Shown: positions 37,804-49,516 of the stretch, in pieces
Layout: every line of letters starts with the position of its first letter
Position numbering within the stretch: position 1 is the first letter of the stretch
Origin: Seiridium cupressi
Lineage: Eukaryota > Ascomycota > Sordariomycetes > Amphisphaeriales > Sporocadaceae
Assembly: GCA_036674765.1 (NCBI GenBank)
Contig: JARVKI010000167.1
Span: forward strand, 1 to 50,902
Length of the DNA: 50,902 bases
Reading direction: 5' to 3'
Program-made: the position numbers and the translations under genes
The notes under the pieces: model-generated
Seen by the model: the letters and a program-made list of their open reading frames with translations, nothing else
Database searches by the model: none
Told to the model about the DNA's origin: nothing

Positions 37804-38290
37804 CACTGTGGTCGAGCTTGCAGTACTGCGCGGTAGTCGTCTCTGGACCCAGAGATTCACCCACAGGTTCCTGGAACCTTGCGCTTCCACAGACCCCGGC
37901 CGTCAATCTTTCTCGACGTGGGACCTAGCGATACGGTACACAGGCCGTTGGAGACCACACAGAGAACCACAGGCCCCTCCGTCTTGTTCATATCTACCGT
38001 AACCGTCCATCCATTCCCATACAAGTACACACTGTCTTGCAACTTTACTCTTGCAATATCACTCTATTCCGACTTCCATTCTTTTTCCTTCGCGGTGTTC
38101 CATTCAGGATCCTGTCGGGATTGGGTTGACGAACCAGCGTAAGAGGGGTTTCGGGGCTGCATCTCCCACGGTGATATCTTACCAAAGGGCGACGACATTG
38201 CCTTTGACAGCAGACAGAAAGAAAGAAAGAAAGAGCCCGTCGATCGCAAGGTGTTAAACTTTGAAATCTGAGTTCTTGTTTGGAAAGATT
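37804..38290 (+). promoter_or_regulatory. ATG-free leader of vib-1
   Basis: No ATG occurs on the plus strand in these 487 nt, although the DNA just upstream has several. The region is C/T-rich in its middle (about 38040-38090) and includes a GAAA repeat at 38215-38234. It is most simply a 5' untranslated leader. A GTAAGA donor near 38140 with a CAG near 38210 could mark a leader intron, but the branch site is weak. Confidence 0.5.
38215..38234. repeat. GAAA microsatellite in the vib-1 leader
   Basis: About five GAAA units in tandem within the probable 5' leader, some 60 nt before the first ATG. Confidence 0.8.
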
Positions 38291-38320
38291 ATGTCCCCAT
38301 GTCAGCCACAGCAACTTTAA
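38291..38320 (+). promoter_or_regulatory. Nine-codon uORF overlapping the vib-1 start
   Basis: The first ATG after the ATG-free leader opens a nine-codon frame (MSPCQPQQL, then TAA). It overlaps the ATG at 38299 in another frame and ends 8 nt before the in-frame ATG at 38329. It has A at -3. The 38299 ATG has C at -3 (weak), whereas 38329 has A at -3 and G at +4 (strong). This arrangement should lower initiation at 38299 and make output depend on leaky scanning. Confidence 0.55.
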
Positions 38321-38567
38321 CGGCGACCATGGCAGACCTGAAGGAGCCGGTGCATAGTGGTCTCTGGTCGAGTTACGCCGGCTCGACTGTACCACTGTCG
38401 ACTCGGTTTCCTAATCCCGTGGAGTCGGCCCTGCCGCATTCTTCAGCAGCATCTTCGCAGCATCATTCAGGACGGACAAGAACCAGCATCGACCATCCCT
38501 TCTCATACCCGAGATATTCCCAAGGAGAAAGGGACGCCTTCCATAGACAACAGCAACAGCAACAACA

Positions 38568-38628
<61 letters not shown>

Positions 38629-40546
38629 CATCAGCATCCTTCCTTAACGCAACACCATAGTTATCCCAACTTGAAAAGGTCCTATGACGAGAGCGAACAC
38701 CCGCCTTACCAGGAGATTGTCCAGGACCTCCGAGACGATGGATCCAAACTCACGGTAAACCATGATCACAAGCTGCTCTCTTTCCGCCGAGTCCAGGACA
38801 AGCACACCATCGTCGACCAGCACGGACGGATGCAGCAACTGGAGTTGTCAGCGCAGCTGCACGGGATGTTCTTCCTCTCGGAGATGCCAGCAAATTCAAA
38901 CGATGGGGGCATCATGCAACCGGAGTTAACCTGCTATCGCCGCAATCTTTTCCAGATCAGCGGATCCCTTATTACGCCACGTGGACAACTTTCTATCCTG
39001 CGCGCAGAGACGGGGGAGCAGGTTCCGGTGAGCAACACTGAGGTGACGGTATCAGCCATCGAGTCGGTCGACGGGCACCCTGTACGACTAATTGTCATCC
39101 CCTGGAAGACGCCGCCACCCAACGCACCGGAGTTGCCTCAAGGTCCCGACCAAGAACCGCCTTCTCTACCCTTGATTCCATTCCAGGATGATGGAACTGA
39201 GACCGATGGTGAATACGCGGTGTATCCCATCGGGTGGCGGCGTTTGCAATTCAGAATGTAGGTCTAAACTCCATGGGTGCCAGCTCTCATTAGCCTTGCT
39301 AACAAGACTTCTAGAGCGACTGCCAACAATGGACGACGAAAGGAGCTTCAGCAGCATTTTGTGGTGCACCTGAAAGTGATGGGTACCTTGACAGATGGAA
39401 GTAAAATCGTGTTGTCAGAGGCGACGACCGCACCTATTGTGGTCAGGGGGAGGAGTCCGAGGAACTTCCAAGCCCGGAAGGAGATCCCTTTGTTGGGATC
39501 AAGTGCGGGATCGAGAGGACAAGCCCTCGTTGAAACGGGACTTGGTATCGTTGCCGGACCATTGGCTGTCAAGCCTCAGGACTCGAAATTGAGGGGACTG
39601 AACCTGGAACTCCCAAGAACTGCGTTCACATTCAACGCGACGAAGTTACCAGGAACTCCGGTGACCATGAGATCAAAGTACGTCAATCGTCCCGAGAGTG
39701 CCATCCTTCGGGATACTCTGAGCATTCAACCTTCACAAATCGCTGGCCCTTCCTTCGGCGTACATCTTGGCATTTCTGCTGACAATTCATAGCTCTTATC
39801 CCACCTGGAACCCGTCCAGCCAGCTTCCCGTCTCACAGATGCCACAGTCGGCCACGGCAGCATATGCACCGACCAGCCTTTCGGCTGAGTCTTACCAGAA
39901 ACTGCCCATTTCAGGAGCCCAGACATATTCAGCAGAGCCGCAGGACATGCCACTTCAGGCTTCCATGCCTCCAGTTCAGGTACCCATGGTCGCCAACGAG
40001 CAACAATCCGGAATCCGTACACAGTATGCGTACGTACAGAACACGACAGCGCCGCCGCAGCTTTCCATTCCAACAACGGCCTTAAGCAGCGGCTCAGACA
40101 ACAACTTGAGCGTGCCTCGATACGTCGACAACGGCAGGGCCGCGAAGAGTCCACGCCACGCCAACCATCAATCGGTGCACAGCTCGAGCTCTCTGACGAA
40201 CAACGATGCTTCCGAGTACCGATACGGTTCCTCGTATGTGGGCGTGAACCACAACAACCCCAGCGACATGAACTCGTCGTCCTACAGCACAGGTGACAGT
40301 GGCTCGGCGGGCGGCCACGCACAACCACCATCACGGGAGTACTACCCACCGGCTACGACCTGGACAACCACGGCCAGCGAGCCGTCTTCGACGGTACAGA
40401 CATACCATCATAACGAAAGCAGACCGTACACATATTCGGAGCAGTACAAGACAGGCCATGCCATGCCGCCTCTCAAGACTGAGCATGCTCAGGCGCAAGC
40501 ATCGTACGGCGGCTCTCTAAACCACTACAACTGGAGCCCAACGTGA
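38299..40546 (+). CDS. vib-1: Ndt80/PhoG-family transcription factor, VIB-1/XprG type
   Basis: A p53-like (Ndt80 fold) DNA-binding regulator. Neurospora VIB-1 controls genes for heterokaryon incompatibility and extracellular proteases; Aspergillus XprG controls the response to carbon starvation. Three exons (38299-39257, 39315-39677, 39793-40546; introns 57 and 115 nt) give 691 codons from the first in-frame ATG, or 681 from Met11 at 38329, which has the better context. A run of about 27 Gln lies near residues 84-110. The DNA-binding domain runs from about 130 to 440 and carries KLLSFRRVQDKHTIVDQHGRMQQ-type sequence, ELTCYRRNLFQISGSL, and RLQFRIATANNGRRKELQQH restored across intron 1. The C-terminal half is Ser/Gln/Tyr-rich and low in complexity. 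The long gene-free upstream DNA and the uORF suggest tight control. Confidence 0.93.
38551..38630 (+). repeat. CAG/CAA repeat encoding polyglutamine
   Basis: About 27 consecutive Gln codons in vib-1, mixed CAA and CAG with one uninterrupted stretch of nine CAG. The tract sits between the N-terminus and the DNA-binding domain. Tract length may vary between strains. Confidence 0.92.
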
Positions 40547-42288
40547 CCGAGCTTGAAACAACGCCCAACATGTATCAAATCAAAATTGGAAACAGCACTC
40601 CGCCATCTGCCAAAGTGACCGTCACCTTCTGACAGGGAGCACCATCGTAATTGTACTATATTTAATAAGCAACACGTTGGCAATCATAGGAGGAAGTAGA
40701 AAAACATCCGTGAAAGGGGACAATAGGTCAAAGAGGCGGAAAATCGGAAATAGGGAAGGGGGTTCACTGTTTTTTTTTCTCCCCCATGCCCCCGGCCAAG
40801 GGTGGCCTTGTTTGCCCATTGTCATATCTTGTTTTGTTCTCTGGTCCTTTCGTCCACTCGGAGGGGTGTCTGTACCACATTGCAGCACGGGGTCTGTTGA
40901 GTCTTGATCCCAAGGGCGCCGACGTAAGGACAATACACATCAAAGCGACAGGGGTTCCGGCGTTGAACGGAGTTTGATGGGCACGTTTCTTTTCCTTCGC
41001 ATTTTCTGTCGATATACCGTATATCCGACCACGACGTAGCACGATGCTGTCAAGCCTGTGGGCATTTGTTTCCAGAGTAGTGTGGGAGTCGAGCTGAGAG
41101 AAGCGTGCAAGCCGAAGCCGAAGCAAAATAGCAGTATTCCTCCATTCTTGTGTTGACCCCATCATGGCTGTTGTTATTGATGTTGCTGCTGCTGCTGCTG
41201 CTGCTGCTGTTGTTGTCATTGTTATTGCTGCTGTTCCTCACGGGAACTGCGGTGGTGAACTCCGTGAAAGGTCGCAGTGCTCGAGGGGCGACCATGTCGT
41301 TGTAGTACCAGCCGAAGTTGTACGTGCTTGTATCGAGGTCGTGGCACGTTGGGAAGAAGCTTGGAATGCGCGGCACATCTCTTCCGACGGGGTGTTGCTG
41401 GTGCAAGGCCCGGATATGTGACAGGGAACCGGGTTCGATGTACTACAAATGATACTGTCGGCACTATGCCAATTGCCAGGCAAGAAACACGGGCAGATTC
41501 AAGGCATGATTGGCGGCTAGGTGCAGCACGCGAACATCTTATAGCAAGCGGGCGAATTCAAGGTGCCAGTCCCAACATTCTCAGCTGCTCTGGAAAAGAA
41601 GAAAAGCGTCCGCGTGTGTCAATACTGATGAAACTAAAAAAACATCAGACGGCACCCAAGACGGCAATGCTCTTTCCTTTTCCGTGACAACAATGATGCT
41701 CGCTCCCCACGTGACGGCCTCACTAAAGACGAATTGGGACGCGACATGGACAAACAGATGACTGACATTGACGGTCATCCCGGGCTGCCACGTTCCAGCG
41801 GAGGAACTCAATCTGCGAGCGCCTGCCTCGACAAGCTGGCAGTCGGAGTCCAGCCCGCGCCTTTACGTCTGCTGGGGGTTTTCGACGATGGGACTCGAAC
41901 TGGGCGTGTCGCAGAAAGCGGAAATACCAGGCGCCGATCATTCCCAATAGTCTGGCCTCCCGCCCTATGCGCCTGGCGCCGTGGGGCTTTTGGCAACCGT
42001 GGGGCGCCGATAAGCCTATTTCGTAGGCCGACGCGTTATCAGCTGGCTGCCAGTATTTTTTGCGGCTCGAGCCTTGGGAGCCCCGGACCTTCTTGCCTCA
42101 TTCAACGTTGTCGACGGATGTTTCCATCGAACCCTCGCTCTCAACACATTATCACGTTGCCGATCTTCGTTGGGAGCGTTGCATCCAATGCGTCCCCGGC
42201 CAACATTGCTCCGTTAAAATTATAGATATAACATTAGGGGTGCACCTCGTTCCCCACCAGCTCTCTCGACCTCTTTCCTCTCATCACC
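40547..42288. other. Intergenic region, vib-1 to DUF2011 gene
   Basis: The 3' flank of vib-1, then upstream DNA of the DUF2011 gene. It includes a CTG/TTG run at 41168-41234. Overlapping frames near 41277-41687 and 41734-42225 have no domain and are treated as chance. Confidence 0.5.
41168..41234. repeat. CTG/TTG trinucleotide repeat
   Basis: An imperfect run of TTG, CTG and related triplets with about eight uninterrupted CTG-type units near 41185-41209. It lies 600-700 bases beyond the vib-1 stop. On the minus strand it reads as poly-Ala or poly-Asn/Ser in frames lacking any other support. Confidence 0.8.
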
Positions 42289-43176
42289 ATGTTCGAGCTT
42301 CCCAACTCAAAACGGTAAGGTTTGCGAGCGTATCTTGCATGGACCAGCAGCTGATGTCGAGGTTGCAGTGTCTGCCGTGAGGAGCTGTATGACGAGGTGG
42401 CTTCGGATCACGAGGCCAGCCTGGACGAAGCAGCTGAGAATGATCTGCGAGGAAAACTGAGTGCTCAGCTTTCCGGTCTCTTCGATTTTGACATTGCGCC
42501 TAATGTAGCAGCGGTGCAGCAGGCTCAACCCACCGAGCCAGAGGAAGCCGAGGCGGTCCCCGCTGGGGAGCCCGAGGGGGAGCTTTCTTTTGAATTCCGG
42601 CTTTTCCGTGATGAGGCACCAACCCACAAAGTGGTAATCGAACAAAATGATGACGACCCCGAAGCCCGCGGGGAGGGTGCTTTTGTAGTGCCGAAAAGGC
42701 CGATATCATACTACATAGCCGGTGAGCCCGATTCCGCCATCGTAGAGAAGTTCAGGTTTGCCGCAGTCACCCCCGACTACATCTTCGCAGATGCAAAACA
42801 GAGGCGTTGGGGACTGGAAAAGCCATGGCATGTTACGCATATTACCATTACCGGTGGGCCTTCCGGGAAGGGCTCGCTGAAATCATCAACGGAGGATACC
42901 CAGATGGCTGACGGTAAGAGGAAGCGGCCAGGCAAGAAGAGGAGGATCATCATTCGGACTCGCGAGAAGGCGAAGAAAGAAAAGGCCGAGGCTGCTAAGA
43001 AGCAGCTCGAGACCAAGGAAGAACACTTGAAAGCCAAGAAAAGGCGACTGAACCGGGAGAAGAAGCTGAAGCGTAGAGCAAAAGAAAAGGAAAAGAAAGC
43101 TGCGGATGGGGGGAATACTGACCAGGCCGGTGACGAAAAGATGGAAGATATCAGCGACGACAGCTCGGAAGCTTGA
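42289..43176 (+). CDS. DUF2011-type basic nuclear protein
   Basis: A conserved fungal protein of unknown role. A 26-nt first exon (42289-42314) joins 42369-43176 across a 54-nt intron (GTAAGG donor, TTGCAG acceptor), giving 277 codons. The join reads MFELPNSKRVCREELYDEV, the characteristic N-terminus of the DUF2011 family as I recall it. The middle carries SFEFRLFRDEAP, RPISYYIAGEP and DYIFADAKQRRWGLEKPW. The last 90 residues are a Lys/Arg/Glu-rich, probably coiled-coil segment with several nuclear-localisation-like clusters (KRKRPGKKRRI, KKRRLNREKKLKRR) and an acidic end. This suggests a nuclear or nucleolar location, perhaps in ribosome biogenesis, but that is inference from composition. 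The tiny first exon is easily missed by gene finders. The start context is good (ACC before ATG). Confidence 0.87.
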
Positions 43177-44981
43177 TTTCCCTTCCGAGATGTGCAGTGA
43201 TTTGATTGGATGGTTACATACCAACTACCGGAGGTGGTTGCCGGAGGGAGAGGCTGCATTTGACCTCCCGACTAAGTCAGCATTGTCCAGGCCGTTGGGA
43301 AACGTGCAATCTGCATGGCAGCTGGCTGTTCTCAGTCCGTCAAGCTCGACTTGGAGACTTTGACGTCAAAAAGGAGAACTTAATGCGCTTTCGACTTCGG
43401 TAACCTACATGAGTTCATGGTGGCCACAACCTTACTCTGGTGCGTTGTCAAAATCAAGACTCCAAAGAACGAAGCTCGTACGTGAGCGATGCTTCTCTAT
43501 TGAGATATCAATAATTTAAGAGACGGACGACTGGACTACTTGAACATGTCGTGCCGTTACTGACATTTGAATCAATTTGGTCGCAAGCTGCAGCATCCTC
43601 GAGTGCTATGCGCCAGTTTTGCATTAACTTCTACGTCAAGGCTGCCATGGAGATAAAGGCGCAGCCATTCCCCACCGGCTTCGGCACGACGGGATTGTAT
43701 CACTGAGGGTAATGGGCAATCAAATCTATTTTGGACGATATGAGATAATAGCTTTCTCGTGACATACGACTGTGGTGAGTCCTGGGTTTGTGCTCTTGAC
43801 GAGCTCAAGGTCGTGAGATACTACCTATGATCAAGATGTCAAATTGTATTATGGGGACAACCTCGCTCGGCGAACAGTACCACCCAATGTCTTGCTGCAT
43901 GAATCGACAACCCTGGTCATCACAGCAAGGTGCGGTACGGACTCGCTGGCAGAACAGCGGTGTGATGATGCAGCAGGCTTTTAGCGGGCCGAACATTAGG
44001 AGTAGGGGGGCACAACGAGGTCATGGCTATGGGCCAAGCATCGTCGTCACGGATTTAGAGTTCTTCAGTAGGATGGTAGAGAATTGTCTCCTTGGAGTTC
44101 CGTAATTATGGCGAAGGAGGGTGGTGGAGTATACCTAGTCACTAAGGTCATTAATTACTCGGTGTCACAACACATTATCCATGATAATTTGTACTATCTC
44201 ATTGAAGACCGTTTCTTCTTATTCACTGTTACATCAATCTACAATATGGGTGACATGCCCATGTGGACACAGGACAATGTAGACTGGGCACCTTCATCCT
44301 GGATGACAAGCTGGCTCTTCAGCATATTGAGACACTTACAGCATATTCACTCGGTTGAGTGTAGGAAAGGTAGTTGTTTGTGACTCTTCTTAGTTACCTA
44401 GCTACTGGATGATCGGCTTCATAGACCGCCATGGCTACTCTAGACTTTTCCTCATTTCAAGTGCTTCCTTGTGGTCATACACTATCTCCGCGCACAGACA
44501 TTCAATCATTTCCCTTCGTCTCTGTACATCCCAGTATATATGTTAGAACCACCCATGAAAAGAACAACATAGGGAAGTGTAGAAAAGGAAGTTTCCCCGT
44601 CTCTTTCTTCGACGCCACGTGATATGCAATTGGACACATAGTAGATCCACCACAGAGTCCCCAGGCTACCTTCCATGGGTGGTGGGGGGTTCGCCGAGAA
44701 GGATATATAAAACAAACAAAAGAATAAAGCAAGTTTTGGGCAGGCCATCAGGTGACAACCCGTTCAAACGCCGCTTTAATGAAACGAATCGAAAATGGAG
44801 GACTTTTTTTTTTCCCCCTTAGCCCGTTCTGTTGATCGCAATGGATGTTGGAATGACAGGGGATATCAAAGGATTGAGGGTGGTCTCTGGTATGGTCGCA
44901 CTAGGTGATGAGTGAGGGATGGGTATCAAGATATCGAAGAGGTTTGCGACCAAGAGTCATTCACCACCCTAAATCAGTCGA
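43177..44981. other. Convergent intergenic region
   Basis: Lies between the 3' ends of the DUF2011 gene and the receptor-like gene. AT-rich patches occur near 43500 and 44140-44240, with a T10 tract at about 44805. Frames of up to about 100 codons show no domain. No gene seen. Confidence 0.5.
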
Positions 44982-47131
44982 TTATATCCAATCGCCTCTG
45001 CCCTGTGTGGCGTCTGAGTTGCCGCGAGTCCTCGTTGGAGGGGGCGATCTCGATGTTGGAACAGGTGTTGTGTTGGTGCGTTTCGGGCCTGGGAACTGGA
45101 AGCCAACTCCCTTCGGGCTGGGCACCTTCTTCGTAGGGCTATCTGGTCTGTACACCGCAGAGCTCAAGGTGGGCGCCTCACGGTTGCCGTCCGTGTTTGT
45201 TTGTATCAGGGTGACCTGGCGGGGAACCGGAGGCAATGTTTTCATCCTTGCATCCTTGACCGGATTCCGCGAACTGACTGTGCTGATAGGGCTAGGCGGC
45301 TCTGAGGGAGTGGCTGGTCGGTTCTCTGGTGTGAAAACCGCCAAAGGGCTAGGTCGAGCGGATTTGGGACACTCCAAGTTGTGTACTTGTTCAGCGTTCT
45401 TCACAATTGTGCTTGCCATCGGTGGCATGTCTGCAAAATTAGAGAAGCGCAGGCCAATCTGTACTGTGGCAGAAGATGCCATTGATGAATCACGCCTGTG
45501 ACGGCCGACTCTGATGGACGGCGGTGGCTTCAATGTATTCGAGTCATCGAATGGACTGCTGTTGTTTTCAATGGGTGAATAAGCTGTGGGAGGGAGTATA
45601 GTTATTGACGCCGTGTTGGCGGGGTTCTTGCTGGGAAACAATGAGTATGATGTTGAAGGCCTCCGCTTTGGAAAGCCTGTCGATGGAGTAGCCATTCGTA
45701 GCTCGACCGGTTCTGGCGCTCGCGGTATCGATATTGCTGGAAAGGCTCCGTTCGAACTCAAAGGTTGTGGGCTGTATCCATAGTTGCTTGTTGAAGGAGC
45801 CTCGATAGACGCTTCTTCGTCTTTCTCGTATCGCTTAACCAGAGTCTCTTCGCTATCTACACGATGTAAAGACTTGGGGCCAGTGATAGGCTGTAGCGCA
45901 TGGCTAGAAACGTCGTATTCCGGATCTGCTTTCCGGATCTTGTGTTTGAGTTGTTGTCTTTCGTACTCTGCAAGCTTGTCTCTTGGTCCAATGGTAGAGA
46001 TGATGTTGGAGCGAAAGAAAAGGTGTAGACCGCCGTTCATCAGCCCGGAAGAACTGGCGACGACTGTGGCGATCATGGATAGTGTAAGACCAGTGTTTCC
46101 ATCGTCATCACCAAGGTTGTCGAAGGTGAGATAAACAAAGAACGGCACGACCAAGATCTGAAAGCTGTTAGTGCTTGGGCTTGACGCAGGCCAAGGGTAG
46201 TATATAGCTCACATTAGAAAGGATGGCTACAGAAAGGAAGTAGACCATCCGCGAAGCCTCGACTCTTTCGCTTGTCTCAATAGTAGAGTGCCTCGTCAAC
46301 TTCAAGAAGACGGTTATGGTACATCCTACGAGGACGGCAATGATTATTGCGAGAAGCGCAAAACCACCTTCGGCCCACTTCGCGACAAACCAGAAGAGCG
46401 ACGCGAAGCAGAAATCAGCGGATGGAATGAACAAGGTTACCAGGCCGGTGATCAAGAGCAGGGTCGACCATACGCCCAGGCAAATGGCCACAGTCCAGCG
46501 GCTCCTGCATGGAAAGGGTTGGCTTCGCATGCCACGAAGAGTAAGCTCCAGGCCGAATATAAGCTGCAAATAAGGAACGATGAAAATTGCTGTATTTGCG
46601 ATTAGCACAGTCACAGTATTTAGGTTGCATTAAGCTACCCACCTGGCAACATAAACTGGGAAATCAGTGAACAGCCGGCGGCGAAAAGACCATCCAATCC
46701 TCGCGACTGAGACACGGCGAATATTATGCCCTGGATTGTGATGGCCAGTGACATAATGAAGGGATAAGTCTCAGCGCCTTTGACGCAGGAGAATATGCTC
46801 ACTCTGTACCTTTTGTCAGTCTTCGTGTCGTGGCCAGCGCCTCTGCGACTTACTTCTGCCCCCTGGGACTATTTCTCTTGGCCCTTTGATAACAGTCGTA
46901 CAAGATACCCATCGCAGTGGCAAAGGCTGCTATTGTGTTGAACACAGCTAGGATTATTGCGGATTGCCGTATCGACCTCGCGGCGAGAAACTTCAACTGG
47001 TTGATGACCTGGTAGGTTGAGTTGCTGCTCGAAGCCTGCAGCACTCCGGTCGAGGAATTCGTCATGCTCATATTCATTGCGTAGGCGCTGCCGGCTGAGT
47101 AGGCGCTGCCGATGCTCTGAGATCCAGACAT
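44982..47131 (-). CDS. Seven-transmembrane receptor-like protein
   Basis: A probable plasma-membrane 7-TM protein with GPCR topology. Four exons (47131-46854, 46803-46643, 46589-46213, 46157-44982; introns 50, 53 and 55 nt) give 663 codons. The N-terminus (about 1-50) is Ser/Asn-rich with possible N-glycosylation sites (NMS, NSS, NST). Hydrophobic segments follow in order: SAIILAVFNTIAAFATAMGI; YPFIMSLAITIQGIIFAV; LFAAGCSLISQFMLPAIFIV; WTVAICLGVWSTLLLITGLV; FALLAIIIAVLVGCTITVFL; MVYFLSVAILSNILVVPFFV; and LTLSMIATVVASSSGLMNGG. Two of these are completed only by splicing. The C-terminal 330 residues are a hydrophilic Ser/Pro-rich tail, presumably cytosolic and phosphorylated. I cannot place it in a named class; it lacks a CFEM domain, so it is not a classic Pth11 type. 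Ligand and G-protein coupling are unknown. Confidence 0.85.
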
Positions 47132-49504
47132 CTTTGTTGACGATGAATCCTAGGCAATGGCGAATGCCTGTGTCTACCTCTCGGTCGTGATCATCTAGTC
47201 CAAAGATGTGCGCAACGTAGTGATGCTGTCGGCTACCGCGATGTCGTGTGGGGATGGTTGGAGGGAAAGAGTAAGATGAGACAATAAGATGGGAGAAGAA
47301 GATAGGTTGGCCACATCGGATTCCAGATCACAGACCAGACGAAACAGAACCCTGAACCGGCAGTGATGGCAAGAAAGGAAGAGTCTACAATCACAAACGA
47401 AAGACACAGCAACCACCGGGGTACTGGGATTAGTGGTGGACAGACACGCACCAGGCCGCAGTCCTGTTCCAGAGGGAAGCGGGAAGAATCAAGAGAATGC
47501 ATGAAAAGCTGGTGGTCATAGAGATGATATCCCAGATGTGATGTGCAGCACGTCGCCAATGACGGTGGCCCCCGCGCGGGCCCAAGACCGTCCGGCGTCG
47601 ACATGGAGCTAGACATGGTGCAGCTGTTCTGTGGTGTGGTAAGCGGAGAGGTGGACATGGGAAAGCGCAGGTTCGAGATGGCCATTGGATGCGGGTTTCA
47701 CGGTGGCTCAAAATAGCCATGAGTGGTCAGTCTCTCCTGACACGGCCCTGGAAGCTGTTGCCGGTGGCCGCAGCGCACGAGGTACATCTCACGCGGAATG
47801 CCATATATTTCCAGCCGAGCAGTACATGACATGGCACCCACTCCATGTGGTTGGACGAGCTGAACCCTGGTGGGGGAGGTCTCAGGTCTGCAAGCAAGAG
47901 TGGCATCGAGGCGATGAAGCGATCGCAGGCCTAGACAGAGCGAGTCTTGAAAGCATTGTGTGGCGACGGGGTTGAGGCAGAGCTGGAACACCGTCTGGTT
48001 TCGTCGTTCAACCAAGCTCTGGCGATAAGGTTGGGAGTTGAGCCCCAAGGGGCCCGACTAGGCCCAAGATGGTCTAGTCCCCCCGCGTCCGGACGAAGAT
48101 CAAACACCCCGGGACACAGACCCTGGGCAGGCCTGGGCAGACCTGGGCAGACCCTGGCTCGCTGCAGCCAATGCTAGCGTCCATGCTGCAAGGGCCCATT
48201 GTGCCTCTCTGCCGAGTCAGCCCCAACTCTAACCTCACCTACATCCAACCGCGCATCATATTACATACATTACATTGCTCTCATGCACCGCTGGCAGCCG
48301 TCAATCTGCGGCCCGCAACGGTCGCCGCTGCTCTCAGAAAGCAACGCTATGCAACCACCGGCCAACTCTTTGTTTGCATGGGAGTTTGACCCTTCTTAAT
48401 GTGGCCAGTCGCGATGCAGTGACCGTGTGTCCAATCGCATACTTGCAAAAAATACATGAATGTCTCGAAACAATGGCGGCCCCTAGATGTAAATGCCAAC
48501 ATCAACTGCTGGTCTGCTATCTCATCTGTCCATAGAGCTTGCCTGATGCTTTCGCAACTAGGCCGCAATTGTCGCCTTGGTCCGGAGAGGTCGGGAGGAG
48601 AGCCCTGCAGGCATAGGACAATGCACCTCTGCTGTGGTTGCTAGTGACGGCAATATTGCTCGAAACGGGATGCAGGCCGATGTTCAGGAAACATCCTGTG
48701 TTCAGTCGCAAAGTCGGGATTGGGGTTCATCTGGTCCACTGCGGTGGCGGCCTCCTGATGCACGAAAAGTGTCAACCGCATAACGTGCTCGGACGTTTCC
48801 GCGAGGTGCGCATTGAGGACCCTGGCAAAGGTACGAAGGGTTGCGCTTTTCAGACCAAGGATTGGAGTTGGCTTCGGCGATTACTACATGCCGGTATCTC
48901 ATTCTGTTGGGTTGCTTTGAATTACGAAAGTAGTCTGCTTCCTGCGAACTTCTCGAACAGTAAGGATCAAAAGGATTGCGAAATTGTTGCAAGACAACAG
49001 TTGAACAGCCATATCACGAATGGCCTCGATATCTGGTCATCGCCGACCTGCAAGACCCAAGTTGGGACCACGATTGATCTCCAAAGCCGAGACCTTTTCT
49101 CGGGTTCTGGAAAAGCTCTAGTCAAACACTGGAGGTCACTCAACCAGGGTATACGTGGGTGGCCCGAAAGCCCACTCACACCAAGCAGACTGCAAAAGCC
49201 CTATAGATATTGAGCTTGACCGTTTGGGACCAATAGTCTCATCGGAGCCTATCCCTGTGAATGGATGTACGTAGCGGCCAGACCAAGGCAAGCTTATCAA
49301 GGAGCTGTGTCCCTGGTCCATTTGGACCCTGGTGTTCACAAGACCTCGCCTCGCCCCTCGCCGTCTTTTCACTTGACGGTTGCCACGGCATGATTCTTGT
49401 CGGTCGGTTACAAAGCAGGCAGGAATGCTGCCGATCCGAAATGAAGGGGCAAATTCTACAGGTCAACAGATATCTAAACCTATGGCGCCCCATTTACAGC
49501 ATTC
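47132..49504. other. Intergenic region upstream of the receptor-like gene
   Basis: Contains the promoter of the minus-strand receptor-like gene and no other supported gene. A decamer tandem repeat lies at 48122-48157. The longest plus frame (about 48638-49213) starts at a non-ATG codon and has no recognisable motif. Confidence 0.45.
48122..48157. repeat. Decamer tandem repeat CCTGGGCAGR
   Basis: About three and a half copies of a 10-bp unit CCTGGGCAGA/G. It lies in noncoding DNA about 1 kb upstream of the receptor-like gene start. Confidence 0.85.
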
Positions 49505-49516
49505 GTGCTATCAATA

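Noticed and set aside
41865..41910. tRNA B-box-like motif AGTTCGAGTCC on the minus strand
   Set aside because: The flanking bases do not form a T-arm stem, and no A box or acceptor stem lies at the right distance.
48638..49213. 191-codon plus-strand frame
   Set aside because: It begins at a TTG, has no recognisable domain, and is overlapped by several other frames.
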